From Pseudomonadales bacterium (GTDB lineage Bacteria; Pseudomonadota; Gammaproteobacteria; Pseudomonadales; UBA7239): a stretch of 64,000 bases of DNA. The stretch spans positions 1-64,000 of the forward strand of contig JANQLY010000022.1 in the NCBI GenBank assembly GCA_028280345.1, in the 5' to 3' direction. The position numbers were made by a program, and so were the translations under genes. Positions 16,543 to 24,759 of the stretch are shown piece after piece. How positions within the stretch are numbered: the first letter of the stretch is position 1; each line of letters starts with the position of its first letter. The notes beneath the pieces are model-generated. The model saw only the letters and a program-made list of their open reading frames with translations. It was not told the DNA's origin and did not search any database.

Positions 16543-17253
16543 ATGACCAACCGAAAACCCCTGATTATCGTTGCTGCTGTCTCTATGGTGATGACTACAT
16601 TGCTCTATGTTGGCGGTATGTTTGTAATTGCGGGGTTTTTACCGCCACCACCGCCAGAGCTTGGCCAGGCAGAACTGGCGGCGTTTTACTATAACAACCA
16701 CACCTCGATTATCACTGGGCTGACGATGGCACTGGTGGGCACGGGTTTTATGCTGCCCCTCTGCATTATTGGTTCGGTATTTCTGGCCGAATCAGAAGAA
16801 GGCTTTCCGTTTTTTGCCGTCATGCAGGGTTTGTGTGCGGTTGTCACAGTGTTGTTCACGGCCTTTCCCAACTTTATCTGGCTCGCAGCGGCGTTTCGCA
16901 TTGATCGCCCGCCGGAGATGATTGCCCTGCTTCATGACCTGGGCTGGATCATGTGGGCGACCCCGTCGTGGGGCTTTGCGTTCCAGCTGATTTGTGTCGG
17001 AGTCTGTGGCCTGCGCGATAAGCGCCCGCAACCGTTTATCCCACGCTGGATGAGCTACCTCGCGTTGTGGGTTGCAATTGGCATGGCCTATACGCCGCTT
17101 GTGCCTTTCTATACCGTATCCGGGCCTTTTGCCTGGAACGGATTGTTCTCATTCTGGATTGCATTTTTTAGTCCGATCTTCTGGATCATACTGGTTTCTT
17201 TCCTCGCGATTGGAAATATAGTTAAAAACAACCATCAGAAGGTAGCTGCCTGA
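16543..17253 (+). CDS. membrane protein of unknown function
   Basis: A 236-residue protein with about six membrane segments (first at 7-31, last at 200-226) and a proline-rich PPPPPEL loop after the first. I recognise no catalytic motif. Its TGA overlaps the ATG of the following cytochrome oxidase III-like gene, so the products are probably made together and may form one membrane complex. The ribosome binding site is a distant GGAG. It could be a partner subunit for the oxidase-III/IV-like pair; nothing in the sequence proves this. Confidence 0.75.
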   Translation: MTNRKPLIIVAAVSMVMTTLLYVGGMFVIAGFLPPPPPELGQAELAAFYYNNHTSIITGLTMALVGTGFMLPLCIIGSVFLAESEEGFPFFAVMQGLCAVVTVLFTAFPNFIWLAAAFRIDRPPEMIALLHDLGWIMWATPSWGFAFQLICVGVCGLRDKRPQPFIPRWMSYLALWVAIGMAYTPLVPFYTVSGPFAWNGLFSFWIAFFSPIFWIILVSFLAIGNIVKNNHQKVAA

Positions 17254-17831
17254 TGAATCAACAGGCGACTACAATACAAGCACAAGCCTCGGCAGAAACC
17301 GGTATATGGGCGTTTATTCTTGCCGATATGTGCATATTTGCACTGTATTTCTTTATTTTTGCCTGGGACAAATCTGTGCATCCGGAGCAGTTTGCCCAAG
17401 GGCAAGCCACACTTAATATTACTTTTGGTGGTGCGAATACAATCATTCTGCTGATCAGTTCCTGTTTTATGGCTAAAGCCGTGCAAGCTGCAAGACTTTC
17501 TGATGTTGCACGGTATACACACTATATTCGCCTGACGATTTTGTGTGGCTGTTTATTCCTTGTGATTAAGGCGGTTGAGTATTCCGATAAGCTGGCAGAG
17601 GGCTATCATGTTGCCAGCAATGAATTTTACCGTGACTATTTTGCGTTTACCGGTTTGCATATGTTGCATGTCATTATCGGATTGTTGGTGCTGGGTTATG
17701 CCTTACAGTTTCGAAAAGATAAACAGGCTTTCAGCACTCATACCCTGTTTATTGAAAATACCGGGTTGTACTGGCATATGGTCGACCTGCTTTGGGTGGT
17801 GTTGTTTACATTTATTTATCTGGTGCCATAG
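17253..17831 (+). CDS. heme-copper oxidase subunit III-like protein (CoxC/NorE type)
   Basis: A 192-residue protein with five membrane segments and the subunit III pattern. IWAFILADMCIFALYFFIF is near the start, FTGLHMLHVIIGLLVLGYAL in the middle, and LYWHMVDLLWVVLFTFIYL at the end. Subunit III-like proteins accompany heme-copper oxidases or, as NorE, nitric oxide reductase. No catalytic subunit I gene is in the window, so it is an orphan pair with the next gene. Translational overlap with the upstream membrane gene (TGATG) and a 2-base gap to the downstream subunit IV-like gene define a three-gene unit. Confidence 0.88.
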   Translation: MNQQATTIQAQASAETGIWAFILADMCIFALYFFIFAWDKSVHPEQFAQGQATLNITFGGANTIILLISSCFMAKAVQAARLSDVARYTHYIRLTILCGCLFLVIKAVEYSDKLAEGYHVASNEFYRDYFAFTGLHMLHVIIGLLVLGYALQFRKDKQAFSTHTLFIENTGLYWHMVDLLWVVLFTFIYLVP

Positions 17832-17833
17832 CT

Positions 17834-18097
17834 ATGTCGAACTTGTTGAAAGATAAAGCGACTATCGTACTGGTTATATTACTGGCGCTTACTTTGTTGT
17901 CATGGCTGATGCTGTATGCACTGAAGCTGGAACCCAAAACGGTTGGTGTATTATTGCTTGTGCTTGCGTTTGTGAAGGTACAACTAATTATCAGCCAGTA
18001 TATGGAGCTAAATAAGGCAATTTTTCCGATACGTATTGCTTTCTGGTTATGGACAGCCTGCGCGTGTGGAATATCTATCTGGATGTATTTACGTTAA
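17834..18097 (+). CDS. cytochrome c oxidase subunit IV-like small membrane protein (NorF-like)
   Basis: An 87-residue protein with three membrane segments: TIVLVILLALTLLSWLMLYA, VGVLLLVLAFVKVQLIISQY and AFWLWTACACGISIWMYL. The KVQLIISQYMEL stretch after the second segment is typical of prokaryotic subunit IV. I start it at MSNLLKDK, two bases after the subunit III-like stop; an upstream in-frame start would overlap that gene. It is probably the accessory partner of the preceding protein. Such pairs are found both with oxidases and alone. Confidence 0.8.
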   Translation: MSNLLKDKATIVLVILLALTLLSWLMLYALKLEPKTVGVLLLVLAFVKVQLIISQYMELNKAIFPIRIAFWLWTACACGISIWMYLR

Positions 18098-18163
18098 GGC
18101 GGTAAATAGCCACTATCACCCCAGAGCTAAGCAGATCCACAATCTATGCAGCTGTAATTTATT

Positions 18164-18709
18164 ATGAACCAGCCAACGCTATACAGTAAGCGCTTGATAT
18201 TACAACCGGCACAATCGGAAGATGCTGTGTCGCTTCAGGCGCTTTGGTCCCGGCCCGAGGTACGGCGCTATTTATTTGACAACAAGGATGTCTCATTGCA
18301 ACTGGCAGAGTCTGTACTCAACTCCGCTCTTGATTGCGCATCATCGGGGTATGGGATGTGGCTGATATATCAGCCACACCAGACAGAACTGCTCGGGTGC
18401 ATTGGGCTGATGCCTGCAGAAACGGCTGCTCAATACGAGCCTACCCTTGCGGGTTTGCTCGAACCAATAGTCGCTCTTGCCGTCGAGCATTGGCATAAGG
18501 GTTATGCTAATGAGGCGCTTGCTAAAGTTTTAACCTACGCTTTCGAAACGTTGGAGCAGCCCTCCTTGTGCGCTGTAAACGATGTTCCCAATGTTGCATC
18601 TGAGCGTATGCTAAAGAAAATCGGTTTCACTATTGTTAGTGAGGTTCAGGGCCCTGAGTATAAGCTGCGTACTTATTTACTGCAGCGTGATAAAAGCAGT
18701 GCTATTTAG
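18164..18709 (+). CDS. GNAT-family N-acetyltransferase (RimJ/RimL-like)
   Basis: A 181-residue protein of the ribosomal-protein-acetyltransferase type. TLYSKRLILQPAQSEDA is the N-terminal strand, LLGCIGLMPAE the central strand, ALAVEHWHKGYANEALAKVL the acetyl-CoA-binding motif A, and NVASERMLKKIGFT motif B. The target is not predictable. Its stop overlaps the 3' end of the oppositely oriented tetR gene by eight bases. The upstream region lacks a clear ribosome binding site. Confidence 0.85.
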   Translation: MNQPTLYSKRLILQPAQSEDAVSLQALWSRPEVRRYLFDNKDVSLQLAESVLNSALDCASSGYGMWLIYQPHQTELLGCIGLMPAETAAQYEPTLAGLLEPIVALAVEHWHKGYANEALAKVLTYAFETLEQPSLCAVNDVPNVASERMLKKIGFTIVSEVQGPEYKLRTYLLQRDKSSAI

Positions 18710-19268
18710 TTTTGGCACAGCCTTCAAAGAATGAACGGGCAGCAAATGTCGCCGCTTGTTCAGCGCTGATATCTCCACTTTCCAATAAAGACCAGGCGGC
18801 ATACAAAGTCATTTCAAAAAACGTCGTCAGCCAAACGGAAGGTAATGAAGAGTCAATCTCACCGCGTTTTTTTGCCTGGTCCATTAACCATTCCATTTCC
18901 TTTGTTGCCTGCCTCGATTTTTTGACAACCACCGGATCATCGCTGGCGTCGGGCCACAGGCTGTTCATGAAGCGATAACGATTGGCTACAGGAATCAGTA
19001 ATTCAAACGTCGCTTCAATCGCCTCACGACCATCCATATCATGCAATGGTTGCAAGGCCTCATCGATTTCGTCAAAGCAGCGCAAGGCAATGGCTTTCAC
19101 TAGAGCCTCTCGGGACTCGAAATGCCGATAGAGCGTGGTGCGCCCAACACCGGAGGCTGTGGCGATATCAGACATGCCAGCCATGGGGTTGGCAATAAAA
19201 GCCGTAATGCCGGCCTCAATAATGGCTTTTTCAGATTGAACAAGGCGCCGGTCGCGTTTGTCGGGCAT
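18702..19268 (-). CDS. TetR-family transcriptional regulator
   Basis: A 188-residue repressor-type protein. The helix-turn-helix is at about residues 30-52 (MSDIATASGVGRTTLYRHFESREALVKAI), and a ligand-binding helical domain fills the rest. It is divergent from the Rieske oxygenase gene. The 94-base gap between their start codons contains an imperfect palindrome that is a probable operator, so it most likely controls itself and the oxygenase. The inducer is probably the oxygenase substrate or a related aromatic or cyclic compound. Confidence 0.9.
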   Translation of the reverse strand: MPDKRDRRLVQSEKAIIEAGITAFIANPMAGMSDIATASGVGRTTLYRHFESREALVKAIALRCFDEIDEALQPLHDMDGREAIEATFELLIPVANRYRFMNSLWPDASDDPVVVKKSRQATKEMEWLMDQAKKRGEIDSSLPSVWLTTFFEMTLYAAWSLLESGDISAEQAATFAARSFFEGCAKTK

Positions 19269-19325
19269 AGCAAAAAGAACCTAAAAAAATATGAAACACT
19301 ATTGTATCATAACAATTTTAGATGT

Positions 19326-19345
19326 ATGGTACACATATGTTCCAT
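19326..19345. promoter_or_regulatory. probable TetR operator
   Basis: ATGGTACACATATGTTCCAT is an imperfect palindrome (16 of 20 positions symmetric) 18 bases before the Rieske oxygenase start and within the divergent promoter region. Its size and place fit a TetR-family operator. Confidence 0.6.
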
Positions 19346-19362
19346 AAAATGAGGTGATTATC

Positions 19363-20487
19363 ATGGCATTGTTAGAAGCAATTCAGCAGGTTGCAAAACA
19401 TCCTATTGGTGAGGCCGAAGCCTTGCCGTTTGGAAGCTATCACTCTCCCGAGGTCTATGCAGCTGAGCAGGCATCCATGTTCAGTCGGGACTGGGTTTTT
19501 GTCTGCTTTGAGGCGGATCTGCCAACCCCCGGAGACTATCAGACCTTGACTCTCGCCGGGGAGCCGATAGCGGTGGTGCGGGGGCAGGATGGTGAATTGC
19601 GTGCACTGTCGAATGTTTGTCGTCATCGCGGGGCTGTGTTGCTAACAGGCAGTGGTAACCTCGATACACATAAAATCAGCTGCCCCTATCATGCCTGGAC
19701 CTATTCAGACGAAGGTTCGCTCAAAGGAGTGCCTTACCCGGGAAGTGTCAAGGTAAATAAAGACGCGCATTGCTTGCCCCACTTCAAACTGGCAAGCATG
19801 CTTGGTCTGGTATTTGTCTGTCTCAACGATGATGTACCGCCACTACAGGAGCGGTTTAAAGGCCTGGAAAAATACTATTCCTCTTACGAGGTTGATAGCT
19901 TCCGATACACTTCAGGAATAGTGTCAGAGCACTGGCAAGCCAACTGGAAGCTGGCCATGGAGAATTTTCTGGAGGGTTATCATTTTTTTGCTGTCCATAA
20001 ACAAACTGTTGAACAGGCGGCACCTACCAACAAAGTCTATTATGTCGAAGGTCATGCCGACTGGAGCATTACAGGCGGTAAACAAAAGGACTACGCAAGA
20101 ACCTTGCTAGGCATGATACAGGGCAAGGAAGAAGAGGTTGAGTATTTAACGATTTGCATGCCGCCAAACTTTGTTGCCTTGTTATATGAAGATTATATAT
20201 CCTGGGTTCGGGCGCTACCGACAGGGCCTGTGACATGTGAAGTTACCTTTGGCACAGTATCTCGCCACCCTTATCAGGCGAGCAAATCAGAGCTCTCTTT
20301 TAGTGAAAAGTTTTTTACAGAAGACCGGGAAATTTGTGAGCGGGTGCAACAAGGTATGAGCAGCCAACGCTCAAAGGGCGGGCAACTGGTAGAGCTTGAG
20401 CGTGCTGTTGTCGACTTCCATCAATACCTGGCAAAGCAGATGTTTGGTGAAGACTACAGCGAGTTTTATCGAAACAACGAACGCTAA
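19363..20487 (+). CDS. Rieske-type aromatic ring-hydroxylating oxygenase, large subunit
   Basis: A 374-residue non-heme iron oxygenase component. The Rieske [2Fe-2S] ligands are Cys86, His88 (CRHRG), Cys107 and His110 (CPYHAW). The mononuclear iron site is NWKLAMENFLEGYHFFAVH with His207 and His212. The best start is the ATG at 19363, preceded by GAGGTGAT; an upstream GTG would add three residues. No small subunit, ferredoxin or reductase gene is adjacent, so electrons must come from elsewhere. Family members hydroxylate or demethylate aromatics, quaternary amines and sterols; the substrate is not readable. The divergent TetR gene probably regulates it. Confidence 0.93.
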   Translation: MALLEAIQQVAKHPIGEAEALPFGSYHSPEVYAAEQASMFSRDWVFVCFEADLPTPGDYQTLTLAGEPIAVVRGQDGELRALSNVCRHRGAVLLTGSGNLDTHKISCPYHAWTYSDEGSLKGVPYPGSVKVNKDAHCLPHFKLASMLGLVFVCLNDDVPPLQERFKGLEKYYSSYEVDSFRYTSGIVSEHWQANWKLAMENFLEGYHFFAVHKQTVEQAAPTNKVYYVEGHADWSITGGKQKDYARTLLGMIQGKEEEVEYLTICMPPNFVALLYEDYISWVRALPTGPVTCEVTFGTVSRHPYQASKSELSFSEKFFTEDREICERVQQGMSSQRSKGGQLVELERAVVDFHQYLAKQMFGEDYSEFYRNNER

Positions 20488-20507
20488 ATTTCATCAGCTT
20501 GCCTGTG

Positions 20508-20535
20508 TCAGAGCGAAAAAGGATTTTCACTCTGA
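20508..20535. terminator. hairpin after the Rieske oxygenase gene
   Basis: TCAGAGCGAAAA pairs with TTTTCACTCTGA around an AGGA loop (12 positions, one mismatch), 21 bases after the stop. There is no U-run after it, so it may be an mRNA 3' stabiliser rather than an intrinsic terminator. The remaining 200 bases to the next gene are A+T-rich with no gene I can see. Confidence 0.4.
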
Positions 20536-20735
20536 CTTGCGGGAAATAATAAAAATGCGCCAACGCATTGATTTTAATAGGAAAACAAGCCGAGTTAAAA
20601 CCGGGAAAACACCGCTTACATATATTCATTAGGCGATAGCTTAATTATTTGTTTTAATTGCGCTTTTAGCGGCTCTGTATTCCGCAAATATTCCTTACCC
20701 CGCCCGTACACAAGGCCTTATACGAAGAACACAAC

Positions 20736-21101
20736 ATGACAGATACAGACAAACTGGTAAAAAGCTGGATTGAATTTCAGAACACACAAGACCCGGACTT
20801 AGAGTGGTCCAATGATGATTTTATAGATTTGGCGAATGAAGACCCTGAAGTCGCATGGGAATGTATTATGGGAGTTATTGAAACAGAGCTCACAGATAAA
20901 ATACTTGCCAACCTTGCTGAAGGGCCTATGGAAGACCTATTGGCAGAACACGGCCCAAAGTTCATAGAGCGAATAGAAAGTATTTCAAAAGAAAATATTG
21001 TATTTGCTCGTCTGATCAAACAAGTGTGGGTTGAAGGTATATCGCCTCAGATTCAGAATAATATTCGAACCATACAGAGCAAGTATGGTAATTCTGTATA
21101 A
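20736..21101 (+). CDS. DUF6869-like protein
   Basis: A 121-residue acidic, cytoplasmic, all-helical protein. The pattern LANEDPEVAWECIMGVI, LANLAEGPMEDLLAEHG and ARLIKQVWVEG resembles a family of uncharacterised bacterial proteins often found alone or near defence and immunity-type loci. No catalytic residues are apparent. It opens a run of small, same-strand genes of unknown function (20736-24671). The upstream sequence has only a weak ribosome binding site (GAAGAACAC). Confidence 0.7.
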   Translation: MTDTDKLVKSWIEFQNTQDPDLEWSNDDFIDLANEDPEVAWECIMGVIETELTDKILANLAEGPMEDLLAEHGPKFIERIESISKENIVFARLIKQVWVEGISPQIQNNIRTIQSKYGNSV

Positions 21102-21162
21102 TCAGCACCCGTGAGTGATGACTACGTTAGCTCAGGGTACTATCAAAAGAAGAGTGCATAAT

Positions 21163-21606
21163 ATGTACCCACCAGAATTTAAACAAACCTGCAACGGCTA
21201 CCTTGAAAAAGGCCGGGATAGACTGGCAATGTCGATGGGAATCGTTAGCTATATACACGACGACATGTATGAAATTGTTTCTGTTTCATCAGAAACGGGT
21301 GTATTTGTAGCAGGAGAGAGCTTTCCGCTAAAAGATACATACTGCCGGGAAGTCTATGAGCAACAAAAAACCATAGCGCTTACAGAGATGGGAGGAAAGC
21401 TTGGGCTGCAATTGCACCCTTTATATGAAAACCTGCCGTTGGAAGCGTATATCGGCTGCCCAATAAAGATTAAAGGAAGAGTTTGGGGCACAATTAATTT
21501 TAGTTGCATGGGAATTCACCGGCCAGGTTTTAGCAGAGAAGAAGTGGGCTTTGTTGAAGATGCGGCAACACATCTTGGCTCAATACTTGAGGGAGAACAA
21601 ACCTGA
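21163..21606 (+). CDS. GAF-domain protein
   Basis: A 147-residue single GAF domain. Residues about 15-140 show the alternating pattern MGIVSYIHDDMYEIVSVS, FPLKDTYCREVYEQQKTI, LEAYIGCPIKIKGRVWGTINF and FSREEVGFVEDAATHL. GAF domains bind small ligands or chromophores; with no output domain, this could be a free sensor or partner protein. I start at the ATG at 21163, with AGAAGAG upstream; an ATG at 21118 or GTG at 21115 would add 15-16 residues. Confidence 0.75.
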   Translation: MYPPEFKQTCNGYLEKGRDRLAMSMGIVSYIHDDMYEIVSVSSETGVFVAGESFPLKDTYCREVYEQQKTIALTEMGGKLGLQLHPLYENLPLEAYIGCPIKIKGRVWGTINFSCMGIHRPGFSREEVGFVEDAATHLGSILEGEQT

Positions 21607-21657
21607 GACTATATCAGGAAGCAAGCGACTTAAATGACAACGGCTTAAGGTTAGGTA

Positions 21658-22041
21658 ATGAAAGGGTCAATTCAGCAAGAGTTTGTAGTACTAAGCCCGG
21701 ATAAAAAAGCATCTATCGAGCGCTGCGATGCCACATTATATGAGCGACTTGATAAAAACTATAACGGGTTTGGTGGGCACGAACTCATTTCATGTCATGA
21801 ATTCAGTACAAACTGGTCGAGCTGGGAAATTCACCCGAACGGAGACGAAGTTGTTATTCTGTTAGCAGGTCGGGCAACGTTTATACTGCAACTTGCCGAA
21901 GGCGAGCAAACGCAGCAGTTAGCAGAAGTAGGTGATTATATTGTTGTACCAAAGAATATCTGGCACACAGTACACACAAATGTAAAAACCCGGTTGTTAT
22001 TTATAACGCCGGGTGAAGGTACTCAAAATAAAGATGTATAA
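21658..22041 (+). CDS. cupin-domain protein
   Basis: A 127-residue cupin. WSSWEIHPNGDEVVILLAGRATFIL is the first motif, in which the metal ligands are usually His and Glu (H and E are present). VGDYIVVPKNIWHTVHT holds the second motif with its histidine. Such single-domain cupins include dioxygenases, isomerases and sensors; the substrate is unknown. The upstream TTAGGTA may serve as ribosome binding site. It lies in the run of small genes and shares strand and spacing with its neighbours. Confidence 0.8.
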   Translation: MKGSIQQEFVVLSPDKKASIERCDATLYERLDKNYNGFGGHELISCHEFSTNWSSWEIHPNGDEVVILLAGRATFILQLAEGEQTQQLAEVGDYIVVPKNIWHTVHTNVKTRLLFITPGEGTQNKDV

Positions 22042-22094
22042 ATCAAGCTGGTAACAGAGTAGACAATCATTCATTAATGCTTTGGGCGTGAAAG

Positions 22095-22607
22095 ATGTCA
22101 AAACCGGATGAGACTGATAGCACAGTACTGAGAAAGGGGTCATATCGCTTTCTTGGCCCGGTTTTTCTTGCAATTGCAGCATTTTCTTCCTATATGCTTT
22201 ATCAGCAGCAAACCAGCTCTGCGGCGTGGATGGTACCAGCTCTTTTTGTAATTGGCGGGTTGTGGTTTTTGTTAAATGACTCGCGCTACTGGCTTTCTAT
22301 TGAAAAAGGGCATCTTGTCTGGGCGGATCACAATGGCAAGCAGATCACTACCGGGCGTATTGATATTTCGACTATTTGCCGCTTTGAAATTTACAAAATG
22401 CGCTCAAGACATACACGTACGCCGGACAAGCTGCAAGTGGAATTATTATTACAGGATGACACTCGGCATGTGCTGCCATCCAACCTGGGGTTTGGCGGCC
22501 CGGGAAACCCCAGGTATGAAGATGTTCTTGAGGCTGTGCAGGTAATTAATCCCGCTATAGAATCAGAAGTGTTTGATATTGAGGGTTGGCGGAAACATGA
22601 TGCTTGA
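22095..22607 (+). CDS. membrane protein of unknown function with soluble C-terminal domain
   Basis: A 170-residue protein with two membrane segments (about 19-37 and 43-60) and a cytosolic beta-rich region (YWLSIEKGHLVWADHNG, TRHVLPSNLGFGGPGN). The architecture resembles bacterial PH-like membrane proteins, but I cannot name a family. Its end overlaps the start of the next gene by 11 bases, so the two are translationally coupled. Confidence 0.65.
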   Translation: MSKPDETDSTVLRKGSYRFLGPVFLAIAAFSSYMLYQQQTSSAAWMVPALFVIGGLWFLLNDSRYWLSIEKGHLVWADHNGKQITTGRIDISTICRFEIYKMRSRHTRTPDKLQVELLLQDDTRHVLPSNLGFGGPGNPRYEDVLEAVQVINPAIESEVFDIEGWRKHDA

Positions 22608-23088
22608 CCAATATTTTGTTCTAAGGCTTGTTCCTATTATTCTTGGGCTTGTATTAAACTTCTATGCTATGGCAGCGCTTGCATGTCCTGGCCCTACACC
22701 GATACAGGAAGAAGAGCTAAAGTTTGACTACCGTTCATATATGAGAAACCCGCAAGCAGCTCAATTCAGCAAACACGTAGATATCTCATCAAGCAAAGAC
22801 TTTATAAAGACCTACCCGGAAGGCGACTTAAAGCAAAAGACTATTACCGAGCTGCATATGATAGTCCCAGAAGGAGTCTATCTGGCATCAATAGACTATA
22901 TTCCCGAGACATCGATGTTGGAGTTACATACCATCTCATGGGGCTGTAGCAGAATAAGCTCTATTATGAGAATGGTGGGTGAGTCGGATATGTTTGAAAA
23001 GCCGCATTTAGAAAGTGTTGTCTCGCTTGAAAGCAATGAGCCGGGAGTGTGGGCCGTTATCCAGATTTTTTTAAAAAATAACGGATAA
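22597..23088 (+). CDS. exported protein of unknown function
   Basis: A 163-residue protein with an N-terminal export signal (FVLRLVPIILGLVLNFYAMAALACP). The cysteine after AAL could be a lipobox position (MAALAC), but the fit is imperfect. The mature part has no motif I recognise. I use the ATG at 22597, inside the preceding gene, because it gives a normal signal peptide; upstream in-frame codons lie deeper in that gene. It probably works in the periplasm or envelope. Confidence 0.6.
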   Translation: MMLDQYFVLRLVPIILGLVLNFYAMAALACPGPTPIQEEELKFDYRSYMRNPQAAQFSKHVDISSSKDFIKTYPEGDLKQKTITELHMIVPEGVYLASIDYIPETSMLELHTISWGCSRISSIMRMVGESDMFEKPHLESVVSLESNEPGVWAVIQIFLKNNG

Positions 23089-23108
23089 CAGAAAAGTAGA
23101 TATCCTGT

Positions 23109-23879
23109 ATGTGGAAAGCAGATAGCAAAAAATTGCTTCTACAACTGATAACAACAAGCTTGTTTCTTCTGGTTATCTGGAGTGCCCTAACCACTGGCTC
23201 AAGCCTGCAAGCAGAGAATTGTACTGAGCCAGGCAGCAAAAACAAAACGATCAGTGTTCTTATGCTTGGCAACAGTCTGATGAATGGTGTAGTGCCAAAA
23301 CTGGACTACTTACTTGAATGTGCGGGCTATACCAGCCATATTGCGATTAACAACCCAGGCGGCAAAAAGCTGTTTGAACATGATGTGCTGGAACAATCGA
23401 ATCAACTTATCGAACAGGGCTTTGATATTGTGATACTGCAGGAACAAAGCGCCGGTATCGCTTATTGGCACAAACAACCCTACCCGGCGCTAGCGTCACT
23501 TAAAAAGAAAATAGAACAGTCTGGAGGCACAATGATGTTTTATCAAACCTGGGGTTATAAGCCGGGGGGTGGTGCCGAACAAATTGCGGGTTATGAAACA
23601 GTGGGGCGCTATTTTAATGTACCGGTTTGTCCGATAGGACGAGCGTGGCAACGGTTCGATACAAACCATTCGGGTAAACCTCCCTTTGAGCTATTCTCTG
23701 ATGACCGCCATGCCAGCCATTATGGGCAGGTGTTGACGGCCTACGTACTATTTGTCTGTTTAACTGGTGAATCTCCGGAAGGCTTGTCGGCTCTTTCCCT
23801 CGAGGGTGAAGAGGCAGAGTTATTACAAGATATTGCCGTGCAGGTGAGACAAAAATACCACTCACAAGCGAACAAGTGA
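23109..23879 (+). CDS. exported SGNH/GDSL-like hydrolase
   Basis: A 256-residue protein with an N-terminal signal (residues 8-34). It shows SGNH blocks: VLMLGNSLMNGVVPKLDYLL (block I with Ser; GNS in place of GDS), IVILQEQSAGIAYW, and the C-terminal SDDRHASHYGQVLTAYV carrying the Asp-x-x-His pair. These enzymes are esterases, lipases or sugar-acetyl hydrolases. It resembles the DUF4886-type branch, whose substrates are unknown. It lies 20 bases after the preceding exported-protein gene and is probably in the same unit. Confidence 0.78.
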   Translation: MWKADSKKLLLQLITTSLFLLVIWSALTTGSSLQAENCTEPGSKNKTISVLMLGNSLMNGVVPKLDYLLECAGYTSHIAINNPGGKKLFEHDVLEQSNQLIEQGFDIVILQEQSAGIAYWHKQPYPALASLKKKIEQSGGTMMFYQTWGYKPGGGAEQIAGYETVGRYFNVPVCPIGRAWQRFDTNHSGKPPFELFSDDRHASHYGQVLTAYVLFVCLTGESPEGLSALSLEGEEAELLQDIAVQVRQKYHSQANK

Positions 23880-23886
23880 TGATCTG

Positions 23887-24246
23887 ATGACAATACTAAA
23901 ATATCTGCTACGTGCTCTGATTATTGTGCTCGGTATATTAACGGTGCTGGCGGTATTGAATAGTAAAAAGCAGCCATTCGATTATTTCTATCTTGGCATT
24001 GGTATTTGTCTGTTAACCATGTTCTGGCAGTGGGCCGGTCTGGTGGGTACGCAAGAATCCAGAGAGCAGATTATTTACCGGCTTGTCAGCAGCACAAGTT
24101 CGGCGATTCTTGGTATGGGTTTATTTATTGTGGGCTATACCGCATTTAATTTTGATTCGCAGTTACTGTTCAAGGGGCTCGGGACTTCCCTTGGTGGAGC
24201 GTTTGGTATTATGCTGGCCAGCAAATATCGCGAAAAGCCCGCATAG
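23887..24246 (+). CDS. small integral membrane protein
   Basis: A 119-residue protein with four hydrophobic segments (about 5-25, 35-52, 70-88 and 94-113) and a short basic tail. No family is recognised. It begins 7 bases after the SGNH-like gene, on the same strand, so both are likely translated from one mRNA. Confidence 0.65.
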   Translation: MTILKYLLRALIIVLGILTVLAVLNSKKQPFDYFYLGIGICLLTMFWQWAGLVGTQESREQIIYRLVSSTSSAILGMGLFIVGYTAFNFDSQLLFKGLGTSLGGAFGIMLASKYREKPA

Positions 24247-24419
24247 TATAGATTTAAACTAACCTGTGGCTACGGCCAATATTCGCTTTTACCACACCGA
24301 TGAGGTGCTACCTTGACCATGGCATGACTGATTTGTAAATGGTAGGGTTGTCGAAAGCGCCACAGCATCAGTGACGCTATGATCTACTATCATTAACATG
24401 CCCTTGACAGGAGTACGCC

Positions 24420-24671
24420 ATGAAGAATCTGCTATGCCCTATTCTATTAATAGCCAGCCTTTATACCAGCACAGCCAACGCAGAAATTACTACCGAGAAA
24501 GAAGCTGAGAAATTTCTTGAGAGCTACTGCATTGCACTAATTAATGAAATTCAGATTGCCTCGCAGAAACAGGAAGCCTTGGCCAAAAAAGAACAGTGGG
24601 AAGAGTTCTTTGAGCAAGGGGTATGGATTGCCGGTGTTGCAGATGTGTTCAGCAAGTTATGTAAGGACTAA
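24420..24671 (+). CDS. small secreted helical protein
   Basis: An 83-residue protein with a signal peptide (LLCPILLIASLYTSTANAE) and a mature part of about 63 residues that is mostly helical and charged, with two cysteines (ESYCIALI and SKLCKD) that may form a disulfide. An ACAGGAG ribosome binding site precedes the ATG. No known family. A strong hairpin follows. Confidence 0.65.
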   Translation: MKNLLCPILLIASLYTSTANAEITTEKEAEKFLESYCIALINEIQIASQKQEALAKKEQWEEFFEQGVWIAGVADVFSKLCKD

Positions 24672-24699
24672 AGCCCGGAGTACGAAATAAAAAGAAAGC

Positions 24700-24741
24700 G
24701 CGGATAGAAACCTGCCATGGGGTGGAGCATGTTCTATCCGC
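24700..24741. terminator. bidirectional terminator
   Basis: GCGGATAGAA (24700-24709) pairs perfectly with TTCTATCCGC (24732-24741). On the + strand it is followed by CCCCCTTTT; on the - strand, downstream of exbD, by a T-rich run. It separates the small secreted protein gene from the leftward heme-uptake arm. Confidence 0.75.
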
Positions 24742-24759
24742 CCCCTTTTAAAAACGCTG

